Part shown: positions 8,713 to 16,941 of the stretch, in pieces
How positions within the stretch are numbered: the first letter of the stretch is position 1
Layout: each line of letters starts with the position of its first letter
Origin: Hespellia sp.
GTDB taxonomy: Bacteria; Bacillota; Clostridia; Lachnospirales; Lachnospiraceae
DNA length: 37,699 nucleotides
Reading direction: 5' to 3'
NCBI GenBank assembly: GCA_028694105.1
Contig: JAQUUC010000005.1
Location: 1 to 37,699 of the forward strand
Translations under genes and position numbers: made by a program
The notes under the pieces: generated by a model
Told to the model about the DNA's origin: nothing
Databases searched by the model: none
Seen by the model: only the letters and a program-made list of their open reading frames with translations

Positions 8713-9879
8713 CTACTCTACATAGTTGATAATCGCTCGGACTTCGTCGTTTTTCAAATAGACTCTCGGCACCCGCTTATTGATGCAGCAGGTCAGTTCA
8801 TAATTGAATCTGCCGGACAGATCACCGAGCATCTCCGCCGTAATCGTCTCATTGCCATCCGTTCCGATCAGCGTGACCTCTGAGCCAAATACAGTCTCAG
8901 GAATCCCGGTCACATCTGCCATAAACTGATCCATACAGACGCGGCCTAAAATCTTCGCTTTTTTGCTATGAATCAGAACATACCCTTTGTTCGACAAGGA
9001 CCTTGGATAGCCATCCCCATAACCCACCGGAATCGTGGCAACCCGCATCTTCTGATCTGCGACGAAAGTACCACCGTAGCTGATCGAGGTTCCTGCTTCA
9101 ATCTCTTTTACGTAAGTCACGTGGCTGATCAGACTCATGACCGGTCTGATGGAAACAACATCGCGGCTCACCTCCGCCGACGGGTACAGGCCATAGGTCG
9201 TAATGCCCGATCTGACGATATCATGGCACATCTCCGGAAAATCGATGATACCCGCACTGTTATCACAGTGATAATTGAGAATCGTTACCTTTCGCTCTTC
9301 CATCTGCTGCTTCATCCATGAAAACTTCGCATACTGCTCATGGGTGTAGGTGTGGTCGCTCATGTCCGCCTTCGCAAAATGGGTGAACATTCCCTCCATC
9401 ACGACATTCGGCAATTGGGAAATCCGCTCGATCAGGTCTGCGCTTTCTTCATTTATCGCAAAGCCGATGCGTCCCATTCCGGTGTCCAGTTTGATGTGGA
9501 AATATACCTGGGCGTTCATCTTTACAGCCTTATCAGACATCGCTTTCGCCATCTCCCATGTATAGACCGTCGCGCGGACTTCCTGATCGATCATCGCCTC
9601 ATACTGTTCCGGAAAAATACAGCCCAATACAAGAATCGGCTTACAAATTCCTTCTTTTTTCAGGCTCACAGCCTCCTCCAGCGTAGCCGTTGCAAATCCC
9701 CACATATATTCCTTCGGTTCTAATACCTTTGCAATCGGCGCTGCGCCATGACCGTATCCATCCGTCTTAATCACCGCCATCATCTTTGTGGCTTTACTGA
9801 TATTCTTTTTTTCATTCTCTATGTTAAATTCAACAGCATCCAAATCAATGTATGCACATATTCTGCTAAACTGTTCCAT
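8713..9879 (-). CDS. alr: Alanine racemase
   Basis: This PLP-dependent enzyme (388 residues) makes D-alanine for peptidoglycan. The PLP lysine is in AVIKTDGYGHGA (usually VVKADAYGHG). Further family marks are KLDTGMGRIGF, FTHFAKAD, the DIVRSGITTYGLYPS block, the catalytic Tyr in SYGGTF, and PVGYGDGYPR followed by VCMDQFMADVT. The length is typical. It overlaps the upstream nnr gene by 14 bases and has an AGAGGAG site within it, so the genes are coupled. The nnr-alr order is common in Firmicutes. Confidence 0.96.
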   Translation of the reverse strand: MEQFSRICAYIDLDAVEFNIENEKKNISKATKMMAVIKTDGYGHGAAPIAKVLEPKEYMWGFATATLEEAVSLKKEGICKPILVLGCIFPEQYEAMIDQEVRATVYTWEMAKAMSDKAVKMNAQVYFHIKLDTGMGRIGFAINEESADLIERISQLPNVVMEGMFTHFAKADMSDHTYTHEQYAKFSWMKQQMEERKVTILNYHCDNSAGIIDFPEMCHDIVRSGITTYGLYPSAEVSRDVVSIRPVMSLISHVTYVKEIEAGTSISYGGTFVADQKMRVATIPVGYGDGYPRSLSNKGYVLIHSKKAKILGRVCMDQFMADVTGIPETVFGSEVTLIGTDGNETITAEMLGDLSGRFNYELTCCINKRVPRVYLKNDEVRAIINYVE

Positions 9880-11380
9880 TTTCTATCTCCTCTTGTTCCT
9901 CACAGATGTCTGCGATTCCGGCAATCAAATCTCTTGCCAGCACACCGTAACATCCCTTTTTGTCTCTGGCCATATCACCTGCAATCCCATGCAGATAAAC
10001 CGCTGCTGCTCCTGCCTCCTGCGGTGCTTTTCCCTGCGCCAGCATAGCTGCCGTCACGCCGGTCAGCACATCCCCGGATCCGGCCTTTGCCATTGCGGCA
10101 TTCCCGGAGGTATTCAGATACGGTGCTTTGTTCGCCGTCATGACAAATGTTCTGGCATCTTTCAGTGCACAGGTGACCGGATATTTCGTCACAAAGTCTT
10201 TTAGCAGATCAAACCGTTTCTCCTGAAGCTCTTTCACGGAACACCCCAGCAGTCTGGACATCTCCTTCATATGTGGAGTCAGAATCACATCACATAATAC
10301 ATGCTTCAAAAGTCCGATGTGCTCTGCGAGAAGATTCAGTCCGTCAGCATCTATCACCAGCGGAACTTCACAATATTTCACCGTCTCAATCAGCAGGTCC
10401 TCGGAAATCTCACTCTGTCCGAGACCGGAACCAATTGCAGCCACATCTGCCCATTTTAAAAGCTCTGCAAGCTGCTTCTTGTCGAAAGAAGTGTAGGTCG
10501 TGATAATTGCCTCCGGCAGCATCCGCTGCAATATCTCCCGGTTGTCCTCTGTCGTATAGATCTGAACCAGACCACTTCCGGATACATACGCTGCTTTTGC
10601 ACTTAGATATGCGGCACCTGACATGCCTTTGCTTCCGGTAATCATGAGCACCCTGCCATAACTGCCTTTATGTGAATTCGCCTTGCGCTCCGGAAGAATT
10701 GTCTTCAAATCTTCTGTGTTATACGTGTATACAATCTCATTCTGGTACTGTGCCAGTGCCTGGTCCGGGATTCCGATTACAACCGGAACTACTTTACCTG
10801 CATATGCCGCACCCGGAAACAGCACCGTGCCCATCTTTTCAAATGCATACGAAACGGTGAGGTCTGCATGAAACGCAGTTCCAAGGATGTTTCCCGTTGC
10901 CGCATCAATTCCGGACGGGATATCAACAGCAACCTTATATCCTTCTGTCCGGTTCAGTTCTTCCACCACGTCCTTATAATGCCCTTCTATCTCGCGGCCT
11001 AATCCCACTCCGAATACTGCATCTAAAATGGCACTGTACCCTTTCTCTGGAATAGCATCCAGAACCGGTATCTCCAAATGTTCCAGAATCTGCATCTGCT
11101 CTCTTGCCTGTTCACTGAGCGATTTTTCCGCTCCAACAAATGTAACGGTTACCTTTCGTCCTCTTTCATTCAGCAGTCTTGCAATGGCAAAGCCATCTCC
11201 GCCATTATTGCCAGAGCCACACACAATCAGTACATCTGACAGATTCACGTTCTCTTCCTCCATCACATGCACGGTTGCCAGTGCCGCGCGTTCCATCAGA
11301 ACCATAGACGGTATTCCAATATGTTCTATTGTATATAAATCACCTTCCCGCATCTGTGAACCATTCGGAAGATATCTCAT
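9866..11380 (-). CDS. nnrD: Bifunctional NAD(P)H-hydrate epimerase / ADP-dependent dehydratase
   Basis: This 504-residue fusion protein repairs damaged (hydrated) NADH and NADPH. The N-terminal YjeF_N epimerase domain (about residues 1-210) shows VCGSGNNGGDGFAIARLL and AVDIPSGIDAATG. The C-terminal ribokinase-like dehydratase domain (about 220-495) shows KGSYGRVLMITGSKGMSGAA, DADGLNLL, ILTPHMKEMSRLLG and the catalytic GSGDVLTGVTAAMLAQG. The fusion is standard in bacteria (E. coli nnr). It is the first gene of the nnr-alr-mazF-CBS-yebC chain and lies 59 bases past a hairpin that separates it from rex. Confidence 0.95.
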   Translation of the reverse strand: MRYLPNGSQMREGDLYTIEHIGIPSMVLMERAALATVHVMEEENVNLSDVLIVCGSGNNGGDGFAIARLLNERGRKVTVTFVGAEKSLSEQAREQMQILEHLEIPVLDAIPEKGYSAILDAVFGVGLGREIEGHYKDVVEELNRTEGYKVAVDIPSGIDAATGNILGTAFHADLTVSYAFEKMGTVLFPGAAYAGKVVPVVIGIPDQALAQYQNEIVYTYNTEDLKTILPERKANSHKGSYGRVLMITGSKGMSGAAYLSAKAAYVSGSGLVQIYTTEDNREILQRMLPEAIITTYTSFDKKQLAELLKWADVAAIGSGLGQSEISEDLLIETVKYCEVPLVIDADGLNLLAEHIGLLKHVLCDVILTPHMKEMSRLLGCSVKELQEKRFDLLKDFVTKYPVTCALKDARTFVMTANKAPYLNTSGNAAMAKAGSGDVLTGVTAAMLAQGKAPQEAGAAAVYLHGIAGDMARDKKGCYGVLARDLIAGIADICEEQEEIENGTV

Positions 11381-11439
11381 CTTTTCATTCCTCCATATCG
11401 TCTATCCTTATTCGAGAATATTTCTCTGTATAACTTGGA

Positions 11440-11484
11440 AATGACGTGCAAAAGGATACAGAAACTCCCTCTTTGCACGTCATT
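11440..11484. terminator. Hairpin between rex and nnr
   Basis: Bases 11440-11452 pair perfectly with 11472-11484 across a 19-base loop. The T-run (GTTTTT) follows on the plus strand; on the minus strand, the direction of rex, only TTTCC follows. It may be a weak rex terminator or a processing stem. Confidence 0.45.
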
Positions 11485-11493
11485 GTTTTTGCT

Positions 11494-12138
11494 TCAGTCT
11501 ACATGTTCATCGCGATAGCGTGATACATTATAAGATAATTTCATTAAACTTTCCGATAAATGTACATTCTCAACAATGACATCCTCCGGTAAATCCAAAT
11601 CTGTATGTGCAAAATTCCAAATAGCCTTCACACCGTTCTCAACCAACATGTCTGCAACCTTAATCGCCTCGGATTTCGGAATCGTAAGTGCTGCAATCTC
11701 AATCTCATGTGTCTGTACATATTCCTTTAACTCATTCATCATGCGCACTTCAACACCACGAACTAACTTGCCCTTAAGTTCCGGCTTCACATCAAACAAT
11801 CCTTTTAGGATGAAGCCTCTGTTCTCAAACGCTGCATAATTAGCAAGTGCCTGCCCAAGATTACCACATCCAATGATAATCATATTATGTGCAATATCTA
11901 AACCGAGAATCTTACCGATCTCCGCATATAAAAATTTTACGTTATATCCATATCCCTGTTGGCCGAATCCACCGAAATTGTTTAAGTCCTGTCTGATCTG
12001 GGAAGCAGTCACATTCATCTTCTTACTTAAATCATTTGACGAAATTCGTTCCACGCCACTTTCCATCAATTCACCAAGATATCTATAATATCTAGGAAGT
12101 CTGCCTATAACCGCTTGTGATATCTCTCTTTGTTCCAC
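11494..12138 (-). CDS. rex: Redox-sensing transcriptional repressor Rex
   Basis: Rex senses the NADH/NAD+ ratio and represses fermentation and respiration genes when NADH is low. The N-terminal winged helix is seen in KKMNVTASQIRQDLNNFGGF with GQQGYGYNV. The Rossmann domain begins with MIIIGCGNLGQALANY, followed by FDVKPELKG and the C-terminal swapped helix SYNVSRYRDE. The start is placed at a GTG (12138) preceded by GGAGGG at 7 bases; a TTG at 12153 is in frame but lies on that site. The gene is divergent from the ABC-F gene. ackA and pta, candidate targets, lie in the same window, but no clear site was seen at them. Confidence 0.95.
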   Translation of the reverse strand: MEQREISQAVIGRLPRYYRYLGELMESGVERISSNDLSKKMNVTASQIRQDLNNFGGFGQQGYGYNVKFLYAEIGKILGLDIAHNMIIIGCGNLGQALANYAAFENRGFILKGLFDVKPELKGKLVRGVEVRMMNELKEYVQTHEIEIAALTIPKSEAIKVADMLVENGVKAIWNFAHTDLDLPEDVIVENVHLSESLMKLSYNVSRYRDEHVD

Positions 12139-12169
12139 TGTCTTTCCCTCCAACTACATACTAATGTCC

Positions 12170-12198
12170 ATTATATAGAATTGACCCTGCAAAGTCAA
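12170..12198 (-). promoter_or_regulatory. rex promoter
   Basis: On the minus strand there is a -35 of TTGACT (12193-12198), a 17-base spacer and a -10 of TATAAT (12170-12175), about 30 bases upstream of the GTG start. It is one of the best promoter matches in the window. Confidence 0.75.
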
Positions 12199-12237
12199 AT
12201 TTTTCCTTGTATTTTCTTCCGTCCAATCTCAAACTTC

Positions 12238-12255
12238 TTGTTGTATTTTGCACAA
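12238..12255. promoter_or_regulatory. Possible Rex-type operator
   Basis: This is an 18-base imperfect palindrome, TTGT at one end and ACAA at the other with ten bases between. It has the size and outer bases of Rex sites (TTGTTAA-N4-TTAACAA), but the inner bases match poorly. It overlaps the -35 region of the ABC-F promoter. Confidence 0.3.
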
Positions 12256-12268
12256 TTTTCGATATAAT
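12241..12268 (+). promoter_or_regulatory. Promoter of the ABC-F gene
   Basis: A -35 of TTGTAT (12241-12246), a 16-base spacer and a -10 of TATAAT (12263-12268) lie about 40 bases before the ATG at 12308, which has a GGAGGA ribosome site. Confidence 0.6.
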
Positions 12269-12307
12269 AGAAGAAGTTGTACACAAAAAATGTAATCGGA
12301 GGATGTT

Positions 12308-14257
12308 ATGATTCTGGCTTGTCATAATTTAAATAAAGCATTTGGGGACCAGATTATTGTCAAAAATGGTTCCTTTCATATAGAAGACCGTGAAAAAGCG
12401 GCACTTGTCGGCGTCAACGGTGCCGGCAAATCCACTATTCTGAAGATGATTGTCGGGGAAATGTCTCTTGATGACGGCGATGTCATCCTTACCAGAGATA
12501 AGACGCTCGGCTATCTCGCCCAGACGCAGGCTCTTCAGAGCGGCAATACGATTTTCGAGGAAGTAAAAACTGCAAAAGCAGACATCATCGAATTAGAGAA
12601 ACAGATCCGCACCATCGAGCTGGAGTTAAAACACCTTTCCGGCGAAGCCTTAGACAGCCGCCTTGAGACCTACAACCGTCTGACAGCCTCTTTTGAGCAT
12701 CAGAACGGATATGCATACCAGAGTGAGCTTGTCGGTGTATTAAAGGGGCTTGGCTTTGACGAGTCTGATTTCTCGAAACCGGTAGATACGCTCTCCGGTG
12801 GCCAGAAAACACGTGTTTCGCTCGGCAAACTGCTCCTCACGAAACCGGACATTCTTCTTTTGGACGAGCCGACCAACCATCTCGACTTAAATTCCATTTC
12901 CTGGCTGGAGACCTATCTGATGAATTACTCCGGCGCCGTGTTGATTGTATCACATGACCGCTATTTCCTGAACCGTGTGGTCTCCAAGGTTATCGATGTA
13001 GACCACGGCGAAATTGTAATGTACTCCGGCAATTACCGTGATTTTTCTCTGAAAAAACAACAGCTCCGTGATGCCCGTATGAAAGAATATCTGAATCAGC
13101 AGCGTGAAATTAAGCATCAGGAGGCCGTTATCGAGAAGTTAAAATCTTTCAACCGTGAAAAATCCATCAAACGTGCCGAGAGCCGCGAGAAAATGCTGGA
13201 TAAAATCACCCCATTGGAAAAACCGATTGATCACGATCTGGAACTGCATTTCTCACTTGAGCCATCCAGCATAAGTGGAAATGACGTGCTTTCAGTCGAA
13301 CATTTATCCAAAGGTTTTGATCAGGCTCCTCTCTTTTCTGATATCAGTTTCGATATTCAGCGCGGAGAACATGTCGCAGTGATCGGTGATAACGGAACCG
13401 GTAAAACCACCTTATTAAAGATATTAAATCAGGTCATTTCCGCAGATTCCGGTCTGTTCCGTCTTGGTTCAAATGTACATATCGGTTATTATGATCAGGA
13501 ACACCATGTTCTGCATTCCAACAAGAACATTTTCGATGAGATTTCAGATGATTATCCGACGCTCACCAACACGCAGATTCGCAACACACTTGCTGCATTT
13601 CAGTTTGCTGGCGAGGATGTCTATAAGATGATTCGTGATTTAAGCGGTGGGGAACGCGGGCGCGTTTCCCTTGCCAAGCTTATGCTCTCCGAGGCAAATT
13701 TCCTGATTCTGGATGAGCCGACCAACCATCTGGACATCACCTCCAAAGAGATTCTGGAGCAGGCTTTAAATGACTATACCGGAACGATTCTGTACGTATC
13801 ACACGACCGTTATTTCATCAACCAGACCGCAACACGCATTCTGGAACTGGTGAATCAGAAATTCGTCAACTACATCGGTAATTATGATTATTATCTGGAG
13901 AAAAAAGAAGAATTAACCGCAGCCTACGCCGCACCGTCCACTCAGTCAGCCGGTGGCGCAGTTTCCAGTGATGCTTCCAGTGTACCGTCTTCCGATACAG
14001 ACACCAAGCTGGACTGGCAGGCGCAAAAAGAAGCACAGGCAAACCTGCGCAAACAGCAGAGCGAATTTAAAAAGACAGAGGAACGCATCGCAGCACTGGA
14101 AGATAGAAACACCCAGATTGACGAAGATATGATGCTTGAAGAAGTCTACACCAATTCCGTCAAATGTCAGGAACTCGCCGATGAAAAACACACAAATGAG
14201 CAGGAGTTAGAAGCCTTGTATGAGCAGTGGGAGAAATTAGCAGAGGTTGTGAGTTGA
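12308..14257 (+). CDS. ABC-F family ATPase (YdiF/Uup-like)
   Basis: This is a soluble protein with two ABC ATPase domains and no membrane part (649 residues), so it is a ribosome-associated ABC-F factor rather than a transporter. Domain 1 has the Walker A GVNGAGKST (near residue 36), signature TLSGGQKTRVSLG and Walker B ILLLDEPTNHLD. A charged interdomain linker follows (DARMKEYLNQQREIKHQ), then domain 2 with GDNGTGKTT, LSGGERGRVSLAKL and FLILDEPTNHLD. The last 90 residues are a Ser/Ala linker and a coiled coil, as in YdiF. Members act on stalled ribosomes; some give resistance to ribosome-targeting antibiotics, but nothing here shows resistance. It is the only complete plus-strand gene in the window. 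Confidence 0.93.
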   Translation: MILACHNLNKAFGDQIIVKNGSFHIEDREKAALVGVNGAGKSTILKMIVGEMSLDDGDVILTRDKTLGYLAQTQALQSGNTIFEEVKTAKADIIELEKQIRTIELELKHLSGEALDSRLETYNRLTASFEHQNGYAYQSELVGVLKGLGFDESDFSKPVDTLSGGQKTRVSLGKLLLTKPDILLLDEPTNHLDLNSISWLETYLMNYSGAVLIVSHDRYFLNRVVSKVIDVDHGEIVMYSGNYRDFSLKKQQLRDARMKEYLNQQREIKHQEAVIEKLKSFNREKSIKRAESREKMLDKITPLEKPIDHDLELHFSLEPSSISGNDVLSVEHLSKGFDQAPLFSDISFDIQRGEHVAVIGDNGTGKTTLLKILNQVISADSGLFRLGSNVHIGYYDQEHHVLHSNKNIFDEISDDYPTLTNTQIRNTLAAFQFAGEDVYKMIRDLSGGERGRVSLAKLMLSEANFLILDEPTNHLDITSKEILEQALNDYTGTILYVSHDRYFINQTATRILELVNQKFVNYIGNYDYYLEKKEELTAAYAAPSTQSAGGAVSSDASSVPSSDTDTKLDWQAQKEAQANLRKQQSEFKKTEERIAALEDRNTQIDEDMMLEEVYTNSVKCQELADEKHTNEQELEALYEQWEKLAEVVS

Positions 14258-14400
14258 GGTTGTGGAAGATTTTCCGATCGGAGCCTGCGAAGTTCTTCCA
14301 AGGACTCAATTTCCCAGCTGTCCACGAGATCGGCAAGATACTGGAAATACAAAGGAACTTCTCGCCCCGCCAACACGCTTCCAGTAGGATAGGTCTGTTT
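14258..14400. repeat. Diverged repeat unit A, copy 1 (non-coding)
   Basis: This stretch after the ABC-F stop starts with GAGGTTGTGGAAGA and continues with GGAGCCTGCGAAGT (14280-14293). It matches the start of the hairpin unit at 28203-28394, then diverges. It keeps partial self-complementarity: GAAGTTC at 14289-14295 pairs with GAACTTC at 14355-14361, and CCGATC near 14275 pairs with GATCGG near 14328. A short open frame on the minus strand is not convincing as a gene. Confidence 0.5.
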
Positions 14401-14684
14401 GGTGCAAGTTGGAGTGAGTGAATTTCGGGGTGTGGATTGTAGATGAGGGCATTGATTGGAGCTTTAGAGTTGTTTGAAAAATAAGAGACAATATAATTGA
14501 GGGGACTCATGTATTTCAAATACATGAGTTCAGTGATGCATAGAGTAAGAATCATCAGATTCTTGCTCGTATCATCACGATACTCCATTATATTGTCTCT
14601 TATTTTTTTAGCAACTCTTAGCGCTCAATTACAGCCCTCAGATGCAATTCACACCCGAAATTCACGGCCTCCAACTCTACACCA
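14401..14684. repeat. Structured repeat B, copy 1: long imperfect hairpin with three apical hairpins
   Basis: The left arm (14401-14503) pairs with the right arm (14582-14684) almost throughout. Anchor blocks are GTTGGAG with CTCCAAC, GTGAATTTC with GAAATTCAC, TGAGGGC with GCCCTCA, and ATAAGAGACAATATAAT with its complement near 14587-14603. The apex holds three hairpins: 14505-14529 (12-bp stem), 14543-14568 (11 bp) and 14569-14583 (5 bp). A T-run follows the inner stem on both strands, so the element could terminate the convergent ABC-F and ilvA transcripts. A second copy lies at 28468-28748. No coding frame or transposase is seen. Confidence 0.85.
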
Positions 14685-14695
14685 GCACAAAAATC

Positions 14696-15910
14696 TTAAT
14701 ACAATTTCGCACTAATCTGCTTCGGTCTGAAGCCCTGTTCCTCCAGTGCCTGCAAAATCTCATGTTTATGCTCTGTTCCAAACGCTTCCATCGTAATTCG
14801 AAGCTCTACAGACGCATTACGGTTTGTGCTGACAAACTGATTATGCTCCAGCTTGATTACATTTCCTTTATGCTCTGCAATTGTTGCTGCAACGCGTACC
14901 AGTTCACCCGGTTTATCCGGAAGGAGTACCGATACGGAGAAGATACGGTCCCTCTGAATCAGGCCATGCTGTACAACAGATGACATGGTGATGACATCCA
15001 TATTTCCACCACTTAAGATACACACCGCTTTTTTGCCGCGCAGGTCCATCTGACGAAGTGCTGCAACGGATAACAAGCCGGAATTCTCCACGATCATTTT
15101 GTGATTTTCTACCAGATCAAGGAATGCTCCGATTAATTCATCATCCTCAACCAGCAGAATATCATCCACATTTTCCTGCACATACGGCAGATTTTGCTCA
15201 CCGATCGCCTTTACGGCAGTACCATCGGCAATCGTATTTGCACTGTCGAGTGTAACAACTTTTCCGGCTTTTAATGCAGCTGTCATGCTGGCAGCATTTG
15301 CAGGCTCAACACCGATGACCTTGATTTTCGGATTCAGCATCTTTGCCAGTGTCGCAACACCTGTAATCAGACCGCCGCCACCAATTGGCGCCAGAATATA
15401 ATCAACAGTCGGGAGCTCCTGAACAATTTCCATGGTGATGGTTCCCTGTCCGGTTGCAACGTCCAGATCATCAAATGGATGTACGAAGGTGTATCCGTTT
15501 TCTTCCGCAAGTTCAAGTGCTTTCTGGCATGCATCATCGTAGACATCACCATAGAGAACCACCTCTGCGCCGTAGCTCTTCGTCCGGTTCACCTTGATAA
15601 GTGGTGTGACCGTCGGCATAACGATAGTTGCCTTACATCCAAATGCTCTTGCCGCATAGGCAACACCCTGCGCATGATTTCCTGCAGATGCGGTAATCAG
15701 ACCGCGATCCCTCTCTTCCGGTGTCATCGTGCTGATTTTATAGTAAGCGCCCCGGATCTTGTAAGCTCCTGTATGCTGCATATTTTCCGGCTTCAGATAA
15801 ATCTTTCCCCCCGTCTGATCACTTAAATAATCACTCTGGATCAGTTTCGTCGGATTGGTTACTTTTTTTACAATTTCACTTGCTTCTTCAAATTTTTCTA
15901 ATGTTAACAT
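14696..15910 (-). CDS. ilvA: Threonine ammonia-lyase with ACT domain
   Basis: This PLP enzyme deaminates threonine to 2-oxobutanoate, for isoleucine synthesis or threonine catabolism. The PLP lysine is in HTGAYKIRGA (usually TGSFKIRGA). SAGNHAQGVAYAA, the glycine loop PIGGGGLITG and CILSGGNMDV follow. The last 75 residues form one ACT-type domain (IFSVSVLLPDKPGELVRVAA), as in the medium-length (about 400 residues) threonine ammonia-lyases. The start is placed at the ATG at 15910 with an AGGAAGGG site; an ATG at 15934 overlapping the ftsY stop is possible. It follows ftsY and ends 12 bases from structured repeat B. Confidence 0.92.
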   Translation of the reverse strand: MLTLEKFEEASEIVKKVTNPTKLIQSDYLSDQTGGKIYLKPENMQHTGAYKIRGAYYKISTMTPEERDRGLITASAGNHAQGVAYAARAFGCKATIVMPTVTPLIKVNRTKSYGAEVVLYGDVYDDACQKALELAEENGYTFVHPFDDLDVATGQGTITMEIVQELPTVDYILAPIGGGGLITGVATLAKMLNPKIKVIGVEPANAASMTAALKAGKVVTLDSANTIADGTAVKAIGEQNLPYVQENVDDILLVEDDELIGAFLDLVENHKMIVENSGLLSVAALRQMDLRGKKAVCILSGGNMDVITMSSVVQHGLIQRDRIFSVSVLLPDKPGELVRVAATIAEHKGNVIKLEHNQFVSTNRNASVELRITMEAFGTEHKHEILQALEEQGFRPKQISAKLY

Positions 15911-15930
15911 CTTTTCTTCCCTTCCTGTCA

Positions 15931-16920
15931 TCACTCGTTCTCACTGCTATAGAATAATGCATCCACGAATTCATCTGCATTAAATTTCTGTAAATCATCA
16001 ATAGATTCTCCGACACCGATATATTTGACCGGTATTCCAAGCTCTGCCTGAACTGCAACCGCAATTCCGCCCTTCGCCGTACCATCCATCTTCGTCAAAA
16101 TAATCCCCGTGATATCTGCTGCTTCGTTGAATTCTTTTGCCTGAGCCAATGCATTCTGTCCGGTTGTTCCGTCCAGCACCACCAGTGTTTCGCGAAATGC
16201 TTCCGGGTATTCGCGGTCGATCACGCGGTTAATCTTCTTTAATTCTTCCATCAGGTTTTTCTTATTGTGAAGTCTTCCCGCCGTATCACAGAGCAGAACA
16301 TCCGCTTTTCTCGCTTTTGCAGCTGCAACTGCATCGTAGATAACCGCCGCTGCGTCTGAGCCTTCCTGCCCACCTATCATATCGACATTTGCGCGGTTCG
16401 CCCACTCCTTCAGCTGTTCGCCGGCCGCAGCCCGAAATGTATCCGCAGCGGCAAGAATAACCTTTTTATGCTGTGCCGTGAGTTTTCCGGCCAATTTACC
16501 AATTGTCGTTGTCTTGCCGACGCCGTTGACGCCAATCACGAACACAACGGAGGTCCGATTCTCAAACTCGTAAGCCGTCTCACCGACATTCATCTGTTCT
16601 TTGATGCTGTCAATCAGAATCTGTTTGCAGTCCATCGGTTCCTTGATGTGCTGTTCCTTCACCTTCGCCCTCAGGGCCTCTAAGATATCCATGGTCGCAC
16701 GGACGCCGATGTCTCCCATAATCAGGGTTTCCTCGAGTTCTTCATAAAACTCTTCGTCAATGTTAGAGAATCCACTGAAAATACTGTCCATACCTGAGAC
16801 AATATTGTCGCGGGTCTTCGTCAGTCCTGAGACAAGACGTTTAAAAAATCCTTCTTTTTTGACTGGCTCTTCTGCCGGCTCAGCATCCTCTGTCATCATT
16901 TTTTCAAATTCTTCTGCCAT
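15931..16920 (-). CDS. ftsY: Signal recognition particle receptor FtsY
   Basis: This SRP-receptor GTPase docks SRP-ribosome complexes at the membrane. A short acidic A region (residues 1-25) is followed by the N domain (FFKRLVSGLTKTRDNIVSGM) and the G domain: GVNGVGKTTTIGKLAGKL (G1), DTFRAAAGEQL (G2), LLCDTAGRLHNK (G3), TKMDGTAKGG (G4) and the closing KYIGVGESIDDLQKFNADEFV. The length is normal for Firmicutes. It starts 21 bases after smc and belongs to the classical rnc-smc-ftsY order. Confidence 0.97.
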   Translation of the reverse strand: MAEEFEKMMTEDAEPAEEPVKKEGFFKRLVSGLTKTRDNIVSGMDSIFSGFSNIDEEFYEELEETLIMGDIGVRATMDILEALRAKVKEQHIKEPMDCKQILIDSIKEQMNVGETAYEFENRTSVVFVIGVNGVGKTTTIGKLAGKLTAQHKKVILAAADTFRAAAGEQLKEWANRANVDMIGGQEGSDAAAVIYDAVAAAKARKADVLLCDTAGRLHNKKNLMEELKKINRVIDREYPEAFRETLVVLDGTTGQNALAQAKEFNEAADITGIILTKMDGTAKGGIAVAVQAELGIPVKYIGVGESIDDLQKFNADEFVDALFYSSENE

Positions 16921-16941
16921 ATTTCCTATCTCCTGTTCCTT

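Noticed and set aside
14160-14400. Short minus-strand open frames after the ABC-F gene, with a protein-like stretch around LADLVDSWEIESLEELRRL
   Set aside because: They run through the repeat region and the end of ABC-F, have no good ribosome site, match no family I recognise, and the sequence is explained better as a diverged palindromic repeat.
14401-14684. Element B as a MITE with terminal inverted repeats
   Set aside because: Not excluded, but no target-site duplication is visible at either copy and no transposase is near; the co-varying arms point first to a kept structure.
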